Of a stretch of 64,000 nt of DNA, positions 48,401 through 57,331 are shown one piece after another (position 1 is the stretch's first letter; each line of letters starts with the position of its first letter). The translations under genes and the position numbers were made by a program. A model generated the notes under the pieces. That model had not been told where the DNA came from and ran no database searches. It saw only the letters and a list, made by a program, of their open reading frames with translations. This stretch comes from Membranipora membranacea. Taxonomy: Eukaryota > Bryozoa > Gymnolaemata > Cheilostomatida > Membraniporidae. Location: contig OU612066.1 in the NCBI GenBank assembly GCA_914767715.1, forward strand, positions 4,037,001 to 4,101,000, in the 5' to 3' direction.

Positions 48401-51400
48401 ACAGGACATTTAACCTCGATCAAAGTTAACTGAATCAAAGTGAACATCGATCAAAGGCAACTGAATTAAATCAAAGTGCTAATTTTAATATCTGTACCCA
48501 CTCTTGGGACCGATCAACCCACTCTTGGGGCGGATGTGTTTTGTTTTTTTTTCTTGTGTTTGTTTACTGATGAGCGTCAGCAGTTTTGTAATGTGTCTGG
48601 AACCATGCTATATAAGAGCATGGTTCACCAATGGAAAAGGATGATTGATCTGTATGGCGACCATCTGGTCGACATGCAGCTTCTCTTTTGTTTGCAACTT
48701 CATTTGGAGACAGGTCAGTTTTTTTAAACATGAAAGTTTTACAAGTTGTTATCATAATATTTTCATTTATTGTACGTTAGTGATATTTATAGGGAAATAG
48801 AACTTGCCTTATTATTTGATAATGGCACAGTATAACATTTGGTTGGATTATCTATATCATCAACTAATTTAGTTAAATGAATTAAATTGAGCATGCATGG
48901 CATCATTAACTAGAAAGTATAACTTGTTGAAATAAGACATGCATTGTTTAAGTTGAATTGCGTTTGATGTTAAACTTGATAAGAATTAAAAGGTATGCTC
49001 TTGAGTCAAGTGTTTAATCGAATCAAATGAGATCGCATGTAAATAAGTCAGTGTCACATAGTGAGAATCATCACACCGAGCTCATGAGCTCAGATATCAG
49101 TAGCGGAGAGTTAATGTGGTGACTCCATAACCCGGAATCCCACAAAACTTTGACTTCTTCCTTTTTTAGTACTTCAAGGGAAGCTTTTAAGAGCAGAAAA
49201 GATTTTGGAGGATATTTGAGATTGGAGCAAAGTGTGTACATGCTGACTACTCATTTCTACCAGAGGGTCATGTCAGAGTAGAGAACTCAGGCTTTAATAT
49301 AACGTAAGTAAGAAACTCATGCTATGACATCAGGCTTTCTAACTTATGTCGCAATGAGGGCAGCTAAAGAGACTGAAATTAAAGGCTATATATCGTAATT
49401 GTTGGTAAAGCTTGTAAAATATTTAGTAACTATTTAACTCTTGTTATCTCTTACTACCGACAATACATTAGACATTTCTCTGATTGACAGATCTAGTAGA
49501 TATTCACAAGTTAGTGAAGCTTATTGTGATGATGATATAAAGTCCCAGTGTCATGTCAGATTTTATCCAGGTAAGTCATTCTAAAAGGAAAAGTATTAAG
49601 GTGAATAGTCTTTGTCAAGCCCTGTTCACTTAGTCATAGTAGCAAAGTTGTTCCTGCATCAATGATAAAACAAAGCAAAATTCTTTTTTCATTTAAAACT
49701 TCCCGGAGACTTAAAACTCCAGTATATATTTGATGTGAAATCTAAATTACTACAGAATTTTCAGCCTTTCTACTATGTAATTATAACGTGCTAGTTGTTA
49801 CATGTACTCCATACGGAGACTATAATGTACTGGAGACTGACTATGATAATTATGGTCTGGTGTACACATGTAGAGAGACTCTGGGTGGTCTGGCCAGTTT
49901 ACACTACGATTAGATCCTCACTAGAGAGAAGAACGTCTCCGATGAATACATGCAAAAATACCTGAATGTATATAAGAAAAATAACATTGATATCAGTCAT
50001 TTTAATGATGTGTCACAAGACTGCCCTGATAACTGAACCTACTGTTCATTTGTTGTTGTTAAAGTGTTTATTTTATTATATATAGTTTTATTTTTGATAC
50101 CATAATAATATATAAGTTACAAACTTACCAAAATATTAGTATATGTATCCTTGGTAAAATTGAAGGTGGGTGCGGTGAGAATAAATTGCAAGTCTGTTGA
50201 GTTGTCTCAAACAATATGAGGGCATAACTCTCGACGCTAACGGAAGGGAAAACAGGAGCTTAGGTCTCTAACTCATTCGTCAAATAGAGTCGAAGTGGTT
50301 GATTGAATTTCGTTAAATTTTGTGAGAAGTGAATAGCAGGTTAGCTAATAAGCGCAGTTAGTCCATGAATGTTGAGATGGTGCAATCTGTTTCTACGCCT
50401 GCTATAAACCACCAGGCAATAGAGTGCCACTGGGCAACGTCCGGGAGATTCATGGGCCACATGTAGTGTTTGCCTCGTTTTGGATATGAATATATTAGAC
50501 TTGGTCCCAGTGGTGGAACTCTCTTGATCAATTTTCTCAGCTTCCCCCCTCCCACATCCTCAGATATATCTTATCATATCTAAAAAGAATGTTCTTGCAA
50601 TGAAGCTTATTAATCAAAAGAACTGCTCCAGCTGATAAGCTTCAAAATGAGCCCAAATACAGCTCAATTGGGCAACTAGGACTCAAGTTACGACATATCA
50701 AAGTATAAACTCGCTGACGCTTGCTCGCGAGCCTCGCGTAGGGGGATATGATGTCATAAACGTGCATTTCACGTATATGTCTACCATTAGGAACTTTGAA
50801 CTCATGTAATTTCATCCTATTTGGATGAGACGAGTTCTAATTCATCATAAATATTAATCCAAAGAAAAAAAAATTGAGGGAAATTAACACATATTTTGAG
50901 ATGAAAAAAGTTGGTTTCACTTTAACAGTTCCATGTACGAAAAATGTCAAAGATTGGTTGTAAACCCTGATGTGACCTCACACATGGGCTTTCTGATCTC
51001 ACAAGCGAATATTGAAGGGTCAACTTCAATGCCTCATAACACAGCTTCTGGAGGTCCAGGAGGGACAATGTTGGACTTGTTTTGAAGCTGATAATCCTAA
51101 TCTCAATTCCATGGATGCTTTAAACGGACTGTCAATAGAAAAACTCACATCATATGCGTCCAGAATATCATGATAAGATGGTAGATAACAATGCAGTAAC
51201 TTTTTACAAGGCAGATCAAATCCATCCGTCTCCTGTACTTTCCCTTTCTGGAGGTCTCCTCTTGAGTCACAAACAACTTGTAAAGAAGGTCCTGCTTTCT
51301 TCAGCAGTTTGTTTGAACGTTCATTCTGGCGTAAATCAAAATCTTTACCTACTATACACACCATCGTGTCTACCTTCAAAAACAAAAACAATAATTGAAG

Positions 51401-54400
51401 CAGAGATATGGATAACAATTTTAGTCCGTTGGCAGCCTATGCAAACTGTGGCTAGAAATGCAACTTTATTTGCGATTTTGGATGGATAAGATTTCTCAGT
51501 TGTATCAAATACAGTTGTTCGCGCTGATCGCAATGGTAATATTGTCCCTTACACTAAGTGGCACAATAGGCCGCTAATTGCCAAAACGATGCCGGTAAAA
51601 GGGAAAGTGATCAAAAACATCCAGAATCTGAAAGAGCATGTCGTAATTAGCGGATCTACAACTCTACATGGGTCTGCTATCATAAATAGCCGAGATGCAG
51701 CCAACAACGTTTGGAATGATAATAAAATGAAAAGAGAAGAGAAAAATCTTGATCCGACAAAATCGCTTTTAGACTTATGTGATAGACCTAAAAGGGGAAA
51801 GCTTACATGTAATTCTGTAGGATTACCATGATGGATTCTCAAATTGAAATGTTTCCCAACTGTTAAACTCTTCTTTGTGATCTCACTGATAGCAGGATCT
51901 CCTGTTAAGAAAGAAAAAACACAACATCACGATATACAACAGCAGCTGCCTGTGTGCGTATAATGTTGAAGCTGTCACACAGTTGGAAATTAGAGTAAAA
52001 TGATTCCTCGATCAATATCTGATATTGATGGCTGGATAGTACGGTGTATCTAATGTAACACTGACAGAACTTTTATACAATTAGGTACAGTGCATGATTG
52101 GTGGTTGAGGAATATAAATCGCTCTCTCAATTTTCCTCTCATAAGAAAATGATGAAAACGGAGGCCTGAAATGTTTTGATCAAAATCACATTAATCTTTT
52201 TCGAAATAGAGGCTACTCAGAATTATTGATGTTTGTGTACAAATTCATCTTTTTTGCAACTCAATAATATATCCATGAGGTGTTTGGTCACAAGAGGGGA
52301 TAATATAGTTGGCTGGCTCCAAACTCATAATCTCTTTGTATTGCATTGACAATTTGCTTTGCACCATGTACCAACCTGAGATGGGTCATAATAACTGAAT
52401 TCAGATCATCGACATTGCTCTTGACTTATCAGAACAAAATTCAAAATTAAAACTTTATGAATAGCTTTGAACTTATCACAAAAATGCTAATATCGTGCAA
52501 ACTTTGTGAACAGAATTGAGAATTTTATGAGCCCCTGAACCTTTTGTTAATATACTTGTTCTGTTTTTATGCTTCTTCAAGATTTCAATGGTTTGAATTA
52601 TCAACCCACTTGAATTAATCTGTATCAGCCCTGTGTGCACTTGATGACCATAGATTTGATGATGACATAATAAATAGACATAACCAAATGATCATTTTTG
52701 ATAAGACGAGATTTACAGCTTTTATATCCTGAGGTGTATAGATGAATTTTACGGTAGAATCAGGAGACATTACATTAAAACCTTAATGTAAACACCAGGA
52801 CAGAATTTATCCATGATTAATTAAAATGTAACTGTATTTTATGAACTACAGTCAACTTATATCTGGTTAAAGTAGAGACACAATGTCAGCAAGTACAGAT
52901 TGCTGTACATTATTGAAAAGCTGCCAAGCTGCTAAAAAAGAATAGCTCGATGATTTGGCCTCATTCTATCCTTTCTATCGAAGTGATTATCGTCATCGAA
53001 TTGATTGCAAGAAATTTAAGACACAGGGGAGTTTATTTTTGTGCATTTTTGTCTAACCTCTAACATGCTGTATGAATGACCATAATTGTAGCCACACCAA
53101 AGGTTTCTAAGAAATTGACACATAAAGTGCTTTGATCAATCATTTTACACAAAGGAAATCCCAACATACTTTGACACCGGTATCAGCTTTTCCAAACCTT
53201 AGTACAACACCATTAAAACAATCTTCTCAGTAGTTATGGGTATTTTGTAGTATTATTGTATATCAAGGCTTTATGTTTGATGCTTCAAAAGATTTTTAGC
53301 AACTTATTTTGACTCTGCCTGCCATCCTCAGTAATGGAAACGTCTCTCACTGCTCCAATAGAATTTCGCAATGTCATCGAGTCAAATTCAATATTTGCAG
53401 CAGTTCTGACCAGGCCTAATCTGGAAGTGCAAGGATTATAATACCTTCTGCTTAAAACTTGTTACAGTCACATTGCAAATAAAACCGGAAGCCTGGCGCA
53501 AGACAATTGTGTTTAAATAACATAGATAGATCAATCAAGCACAGGCTATTGATTATCACCTAGTAGTCCGGTGGCAGACCCCTCCCCCCTGTTGAACCCA
53601 CAAACGTCGCAAAAGTCAAAACGTCGCAATCTAGCGTTCCACTAACGTCGCAACGAAGGGTGTTTAAAGCGTCGCAAACCCACAAACGTCGCAATTTTTC
53701 AAACGTCGCAATAGCTCGAACCCACTAACGTCGCAAATGTCGCAACTCAACAAAAATACGAAGTTGTCTTCTCATTTGATGCAAATTGGTGATGATGATA
53801 TGTTGCGAGAAGTAGAAAGGAGCATACAAACTTCAAAACACGGTGGGGAATTGAATATCAACATAATTTATTGTGCTATGGATAATTGTTGAGTATTTTC
53901 AGGTTATTTGAATCATTTTTTCACTTCCTAGGGCTGTTTGTTATTACCTCAGAATCCATTAATGCTGTCATAAAAGGGATGCTAATCACTATCTAGCAGA
54001 TATAGTGATATTCCAATTTCTAATGTACCTTAATGTTTGATTTAGCCAATGGCTGAAGTCTTCAAGAGGTATTGACACAGTTGGATTGAGTGCTATATTT
54101 TTTCCTCTTGCTGACATGGCCTTAATCCATCAAATGGCACAGCCTTCCCATGATGCAACGCTTTGGATTTCCCAGATAAATAAAGTCAAACTTGTTTTAC
54201 ATACCATGCACCATGTAATTTTTTAATTTTCATTTTGTTGGGAGTTATTTCCTCACAAAGTAAAATAGAATGACTCATAACATGTTTTCTACACCCCACT
54301 TATGAAATAAAATGGTATGGTAGAAAGTTCATCCATTCGCCCTGGTTGAACGTTAACGAACCTTGATTACAAACAGATGCACATGAACAACCATCTGAGA

Positions 54401-57331
54401 GCCCTGAGCGTGTTTATTGAGTTAATTTTATTTTGATCAATGGAAACAAAAACCTGTGTTCCTAGACAATACTGTGTGCCATGAGAATGTTTTGTCTTAT
54501 ATATAATATATATCTATGATATAGGCGCTGGCTGATCATGTTAGATTTATTTATCAATATGGATAATAAGTAGGCTATGGCTACAGCAGATCTTCTCAGC
54601 TCTTTATGTTTTTATTCATTGACCCTCCTCCATACCACTGAATAGATGTATAGGCAGCCCACTGTATGTATAGGTACAATAGATAGATACTGCTTAACTT
54701 GCTGGCTAGATAGGCAGAAGCAGGTTGAATTTTTAGAGGTAGGATAATAGTCTTTGGGTACCCAGGCATAGTTGAGCTGCAATTTTTTAAAATTGATTTC
54801 ATTACTATACAAGCAAATCACGATATCTCAAAAAAATTTCATCTGCTGGTCCCTTACCCTGGCTTGACAAGCTTTGTCGGAGGGGTTCCCCTCTCCTTCC
54901 AGCAATGCTTGTCAAGAAATGCCACTGTTTGCCATTGTCTTGCAGGATGTGGCACTTTGAAGACTTCTCTTTCAGAGAGTATACAATAACAGATTCAATA
55001 AAATTTAAGAGGTTAACGGTTCCCATAATGCATATCTGGATATGGAATTACCAAAGTATATTGAGGCCAATTATAATTTGACTTGAATTTTTTAGGGAAA
55101 CCCATTTATTATATAACCATGGCCATTAACAATAAGCCGCTGGGCCACACAGCGATATTAAATTCTGTAAATTTTCAACTGCACTATCATTGACCCACTG
55201 TCAAGGTCTCTTGCCCATAACCCAGGATTTGAGTTTACAAACTGCATATAATTTTAGTGATGAAAATACAATTGCCGTTACGCAATGCAAGGTGTAATAT
55301 CGCATCCTACTGTATGCTAATGGTTCCTATGGTATCCTGTTGAGGTTTTATTATCAAACCATAAAACCATAAAGTTGCATCTTGGGAATGATGTAAAAAT
55401 TCCTTATTCAGTAGATAAAGGGTAAGTCATAAAGAGATAAAGGGATTCATGCATAAATGATTCAACATTTATGGCATTTCAAGTAGTGTAAAAGCCTCTT
55501 AACAACTTTAAGCATAGTCTATATCAAACATGACAGTATATTTCAAGCTTGACATGTATGCAGATATTTGCCTTACTTGTGCTAAATCTTGATTAGCACC
55601 CATTTATGACAGCATTAATGGATTCTGAGTTAACAATAAACAACCCTAGAAAGTGGAAAAATGACTCAAATAACCTGAAAAATACACAACAATTATGCAT
55701 GGCACAATATATAATGCTGATATTCAATTCCCCACCGTGTTTTGCAGTTTGTATGCTCCTTTCTATTTCTCGCAACATATCATCATCACCAATTTGCATC
55801 AAATGAGAAGACGACTTCGTATTTTTGTTGAGTTGCGACATTTGCGACGTTAGTGGGTTCGAGCTATTGCGACGTTTAAAAAATTGCGACGTTCGCGACG
55901 TTTTTTGGATTTCGACGTTAGTGGAACGCTAGATTGCGACGTTTTGACGTTTGCGACGTTTGTGGGTTCAACACCCCCCCCCCCCTATCCTTCACTTCCA
56001 TTTAAGAAAGTGGATGGATACGGTTTGACAATTAATTCTGGTAGGTTTTTCATGCTGATTGCAATGGTAATATCGTAACTTACACTAAGTTGCACAATAG
56101 GCGGCTAATTGTGCAATAAACACTGCAGACAAAAGGGAAAGTGATCAAAATATGATGATATGGTTTAGAAGCAGGCAAAATCTGAAAGAGCACCTCAGAA
56201 TGTGAGAGAGCATATCAGTATGTCAGAAAGAGTTTTTATGGGTCTGCTCGCGTTAATATCCAATCACAACCCAAAAAGATTGCAGTACCCCCTTATATCA
56301 CCTGTACATAACCATTTTGCTTCCACCTGAAGTAAGTTATAACTGGCTTCGCATGCTCGTTATAGACATGATTTTTTGACGTGACCTTATATTGAGCCTC
56401 ATATCACATAACACCAGGTTTCAATGCTCTCAGTGTGATGTTTTTCAAATGGTACGTATTTTTGAGTTCCATTATAGCGTGGTAAGCAGAAATTAATTCC
56501 TCCAAGAATCATCAAAAAATGTGTAATTCCGAAAAAAATATTTTTGGTTATCAATGGAGTCAGTACAAAGGCACCATAAAAGAATCAGATTTGAAATATT
56601 CGAAGCTAGTTTTCAAGGCGACCGAAAAAGTAAAAATGTAGTCTTGCTTAACGATGGGTAGGTGATATAAGAGAGTATTGTAACCGTTGTTGGCCACATC
56701 TCGGCTATCTATGAGCAGACCCATGAAACTTGTAGATCCACTAATTATGACATACTCTTTCAGATTTTGAATGTTTGAAACCATATCATCATTTTTTATC
56801 ACTTTCCCTTTTGGCAGTCATTGTTTTTTGGCAATTAGCTACCTATTGTGCAACCTATTGTGCAACCTCATTGTAGCGTAAAATATTATCAGTGCGATCA
56901 GCATGAAAAACTCTAACAGTAACAACTGTCAAACCCATCCACCCACATTCGTAAATCAAGTTGTATTTCTAGCCACATTTTGCATAGGCTGCCACCGGAC
57001 TTTCGGATAATAATTTAATACTGTACTGGATACCATTTGCAGACTTATACAGTTATGTTACAGTTATGTTTTAGTGCAGGCCTACATAACCAATATGTCA
57101 GTTTTGATAGGAAAGATGTTTGATAAGACGATATAGTTGTGGTCTTATGATAAAACACTTATTGAAAAAAATCAGTGTAAGTAGTAAGTACCCACCTGGA
57201 AACTGATAGAATCCAGTATATTGAAGAAACTCCTGAAACTCCTGGTCGCTTCCCACTAAATCTTTGATGATGGAATCACCACCATCTCTCCGTTGTGTCA
57301 TCCTGCTCTTAATAGGTAAGTAGAAAGTCAT
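30467..57331 (-). CDS. PARP14-like mono-ADP-ribosyltransferase with three macrodomains (gene C, giant introns)
   Basis: Exons: 57196-57331, 51807-51901, 51149-51373, 38712-38945, 37952-38065, 37499-37720, 36978-37205, 36427-36528, 35720-35938, 35264-35494, 34613-34718, 31703-31836, 31234-31420, 30467-30762. Every exon has the same length as in gene A, and together they give 842 residues with no stop. Catalytic motifs are MWHGTT, GCYFST and AYPDYVIKY. Introns 1 (5.3 kb), 3 (12.2 kb) and 11 (2.8 kb) are expanded by transposons and by a lipocalin cluster. Intron 9 (35495-35719) is 225 bp with no stop in the coding frame, so its retention would insert 75 residues into macrodomain 3. The joining of exons 1-3 to 4-14 across intron 3 rests on matching phase and exon order. 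Alternatively exons 1-3 are the remnant of a fourth gene and gene C is truncated. Confidence 0.75.
32035..32330 (+). mobile_element. tRNA-derived SINE-like sequence with internal minisatellite
   Basis: It starts with a tRNA-like 3' half: a D-arm remnant gagcgctggtc, an anticodon-like arm cttcagcatgcaagtgttgaag and box B ggttcaaatcc. A non-coding body follows, interrupted at 32161-32242 by about 7.5 copies of the 11-mer gagcaaacaga. The 5' half of the tRNA part is missing. Located in intron 11 of gene C, antisense to it. Confidence 0.5.
32447..33270 (+). mobile_element. 5'-truncated LINE fragment with inverted 5' end
   Basis: 32486-33026 encodes the C-terminal part of a non-LTR reverse transcriptase: LNTSK, then KQMVISLCDD, ERVNTFKLLGVHIDEHLNFH, then ACQAWFPSLTDYDIKKLEGI. 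Frameshifts interrupt it near 32530, 32580 and 32790, so it is dead. The 3' end is an AT-rich tail with (atct) repeats (33254-33270), typical of CR1/L2/jockey-like elements. The first 32 bases of coding sequence (32486-32517) are preceded by their own inverted copy (32447-32478, 31 of 32 matching) across a 7-base loop. It sits in intron 11 of gene C in antisense orientation. Confidence 0.85.
34724..34826 (+). repeat. Microsatellite (gtat)n
   Basis: About 100 bp of tetranucleotide repeat directly beside exon 11 (34613-34718), within intron 10 of gene C. Because it abuts the acceptor region it could affect splicing. Confidence 0.9.
39006..39280 (+). repeat. Minisatellite, 13-bp unit gagtagggaggct
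   Basis: About 21 nearly perfect units at the downstream end of intron 3 of gene C. The unit is not a multiple of three, yet it stays open on the minus strand, giving a spurious 117-codon frame. Confidence 0.95.
39281..40232. other. Spacer between minisatellite and lipocalin inverted repeat
   Basis: No gene recognised. An 87-codon plus-strand frame at 39967-40230 has no family resemblance or clear splice context. Confidence 0.4.
40435..40440 (-). terminator. Poly(A) signal of lipocalin 1
   Basis: AATAAA on the minus strand about 65 bases after the stop codon. The equivalent site in the plus-strand copy is at 45460-45465. Confidence 0.7.
40506..41624 (-). CDS. Apolipoprotein-D-like secreted lipocalin (copy 1)
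   Basis: Four exons: 41514-41624, 41220-41353, 40909-40988, 40506-40738, giving 185 residues. It starts MEKLIIALAFIAVCSAQ, a clear signal peptide, so the product is secreted. The first structurally conserved lipocalin region reads YFKGRFYEQKRF; the Trp of the usual Gly-X-Trp is Phe here. KCVHADYSVLPEG, then GDYNVLETDYDNYGLVYTC and YAWILTREKNVSDEDMQKY follow the ApoD/Blc pattern, with a C-terminal SQDC Cys. Paired Cys residues suggest disulfides. The expected role is carrying a small hydrophobic ligand in the beta barrel; the ligand is unknown. An upstream in-frame ATG extends the frame, but MEKL follows a TATA box at a normal distance and starts the signal peptide. Confidence 0.88.
41701..41708 (-). 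promoter_or_regulatory. TATA box of lipocalin 1
   Basis: TATATAAA on the minus strand, 77 bases upstream of the MEKL start codon. It is conserved at the mirror position (44114-44121) in copy 2. Confidence 0.65.
41761..42298 (+). repeat. Direct duplication of lipocalin upstream sequence
   Basis: About 41761-41935 and 42129-42298 are diverged direct copies. Both begin ccatgattaatcaggagatt and contain a ctctgat/cttctgatg-like stretch and a cccat(g/a)(g/a)ta(c/t)tgataaga-like stretch. The second copy lies just inside the spacer of the inverted repeat and may mark a rearrangement boundary. Confidence 0.65.
42485..42842 (+). mobile_element. TA-flanked TIR miniature element with tRNA-like core, copy 2
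   Basis: A 358-bp element with ends CCCTATAGGAGTTTAA and its inverse, flanked by TA on both sides. Its tRNA-like core (minus strand, about 42607-42683) has the same TGC anticodon-like loop as copy 1 and a box B read as gggtttgaatcc. The related duplication unit near 46484-46545 lacks the element and shows the empty site. Confidence 0.8.
44114..44121 (+). promoter_or_regulatory. TATA box of lipocalin 2
   Basis: TATATAAA 80 bases upstream of the ATG at 44201, leaving a short 5' UTR of about 50 bases. Confidence 0.7.
44201..45392 (+). CDS. Apolipoprotein-D-like secreted lipocalin (copy 2)
   Basis: Four exons: 44201-44311, 44472-44605, 44833-44912, 45160-45392, giving 185 residues. It mirrors copy 1 exon for exon with identical exon lengths. 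The signal peptide MEKLIIALAFIAVCSAQ is the same, and exon 4 encodes the same peptide as copy 1. Visible differences include Lys for Arg at the end of exon 1 (EPAK against EPAR) and Asp for Glu in exon 3 (CDDDIK in copy 2). TATA box and AATAAA (45460-45465) are in place, so it should be functional. It lies inside intron 3 of gene C on the opposite strand. Confidence 0.9.
45460..45465 (+). terminator. Poly(A) signal of lipocalin 2
   Basis: AATAAA about 68 bases after the stop codon, conserved with copy 1. Confidence 0.7.
45761..45805 (+). pseudogene. Isolated 3' tail of a lipocalin exon 4
   Basis: Encodes VSYFNDVSQDCPDN and a stop, matching the C-terminus of the neighbouring lipocalins, followed by a related 3' UTR with its own aataaa-like signal near 45870. 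Nothing of exons 1-3 lies immediately upstream. It is a remnant of an extra copy or a tandem duplication of the gene's end. Confidence 0.8.
46290..47963 (+). repeat. Direct duplicate of the lipocalin upstream region
   Basis: Matches about 42420-43960 in the same orientation with a period near 4.0 kb (for example the stretch with ctgtgata(a/g)tcttggtg at about 46981 against 42994). It lacks the TIR element present in the other copy. A tRNA-like relic (minus strand, about 46715-46785, box A gtggctgaatggttagtg, no clear box B) lies within it. Confidence 0.65.
47964..50036 (+). pseudogene. Lipocalin pseudogene (copy 3)
   Basis: Exon remnants lie at 47964-47991, 49170-49303, 49491-49570 and 49804-50036, colinear with copy 2. 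There are several independent lesions. A deletion joins far-upstream sequence directly to mid-exon 1, removing TATA box, start codon and signal peptide. Exon 2 has TAA in place of the Tyr codon (GSF-stop-EQKRF). The exon 4 acceptor is ttacat instead of ttacag. The Trp of YAWIL is TAG. Intron 1 is expanded to about 1.2 kb and includes a tandem duplication (48129-48280). It cannot make a lipocalin. Confidence 0.9.
48129..48280 (+). repeat. Tandem 72-bp duplication
   Basis: The unit beginning tgttgcatctagatgcc repeats from 48129 and 48201 with a few differences; a partial third start is at 48273. It lies in the pseudogene's first intron. Confidence 0.75.
50037..51148. other. Spacer at the upstream end of gene C intron 3
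   Basis: No gene or repeat recognised. The right end contains the donor side of intron 3 of gene C at 51148. Confidence 0.4.
51423..51720 (+). mobile_element. Solitary arm of the GTCCG(G/T)TGGCAG TIR family
   Basis: Begins agtccgttggcag and continues like the right arm of the larger element at 56560-57001 read in reverse (shared tgtggctagaaat, gcacaatagg and gggtctgct). No partner arm is found nearby, so this is a half element or deletion product, in intron 2 of gene C. Confidence 0.6.
53591..55972. mobile_element. Inner long-TIR element with aacgtcgcaa subterminal repeats
   Basis: A 2.38-kb element that begins gttgaacccacaaacgtcgc and ends with its inverse. The arms are about 53591-53989 and 55592-55972. 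Each arm starts with many copies of the motif aacgtcgcaa in varied spacing, a pattern typical of transposase-binding subterminal repeats. The middle (about 53990-55591) has no recognisable transposase. C-runs flank the element on both sides. Confidence 0.75.
53737..53892 (+). CDS. Small open reading frame in the TIR arm, 51 aa, unknown
   Basis: The frame begins MSQLNKNTK, where the ATG overlaps the last subterminal gtcgcaa motif, continues LMQIGDDDMLREVERSIQTS and ends at TGA. The inverted right arm carries the homologous frame on the minus strand (55593-55841, 82 codons) because the stop is a Cys codon there. Most differences keep the reading frame. I recognise no family. It may be a relic of a transposase N-terminus copied into both arms, or chance. 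Confidence 0.35.
   Translation: MSQLNKNTKLSSHLMQIGDDDMLREVERSIQTSKHGGELNINIIYCAMDNC

Larger units (their letters stand above)
53565..57001. mobile_element. Outer long-TIR element hosting a nested insertion
   Basis: agtccggtggcag at 53565-53577 matches, inverted, ctgccaccggact at 56989-57001. Internal arms 55985-56260 and 56560-57001 are inverted copies of each other. Removing the inner element (53591-55972) leaves about 1.05 kb. It sits in intron 1 of gene C, ending about 195 bases from exon 1. No transposase frame is recognised. Confidence 0.65.
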
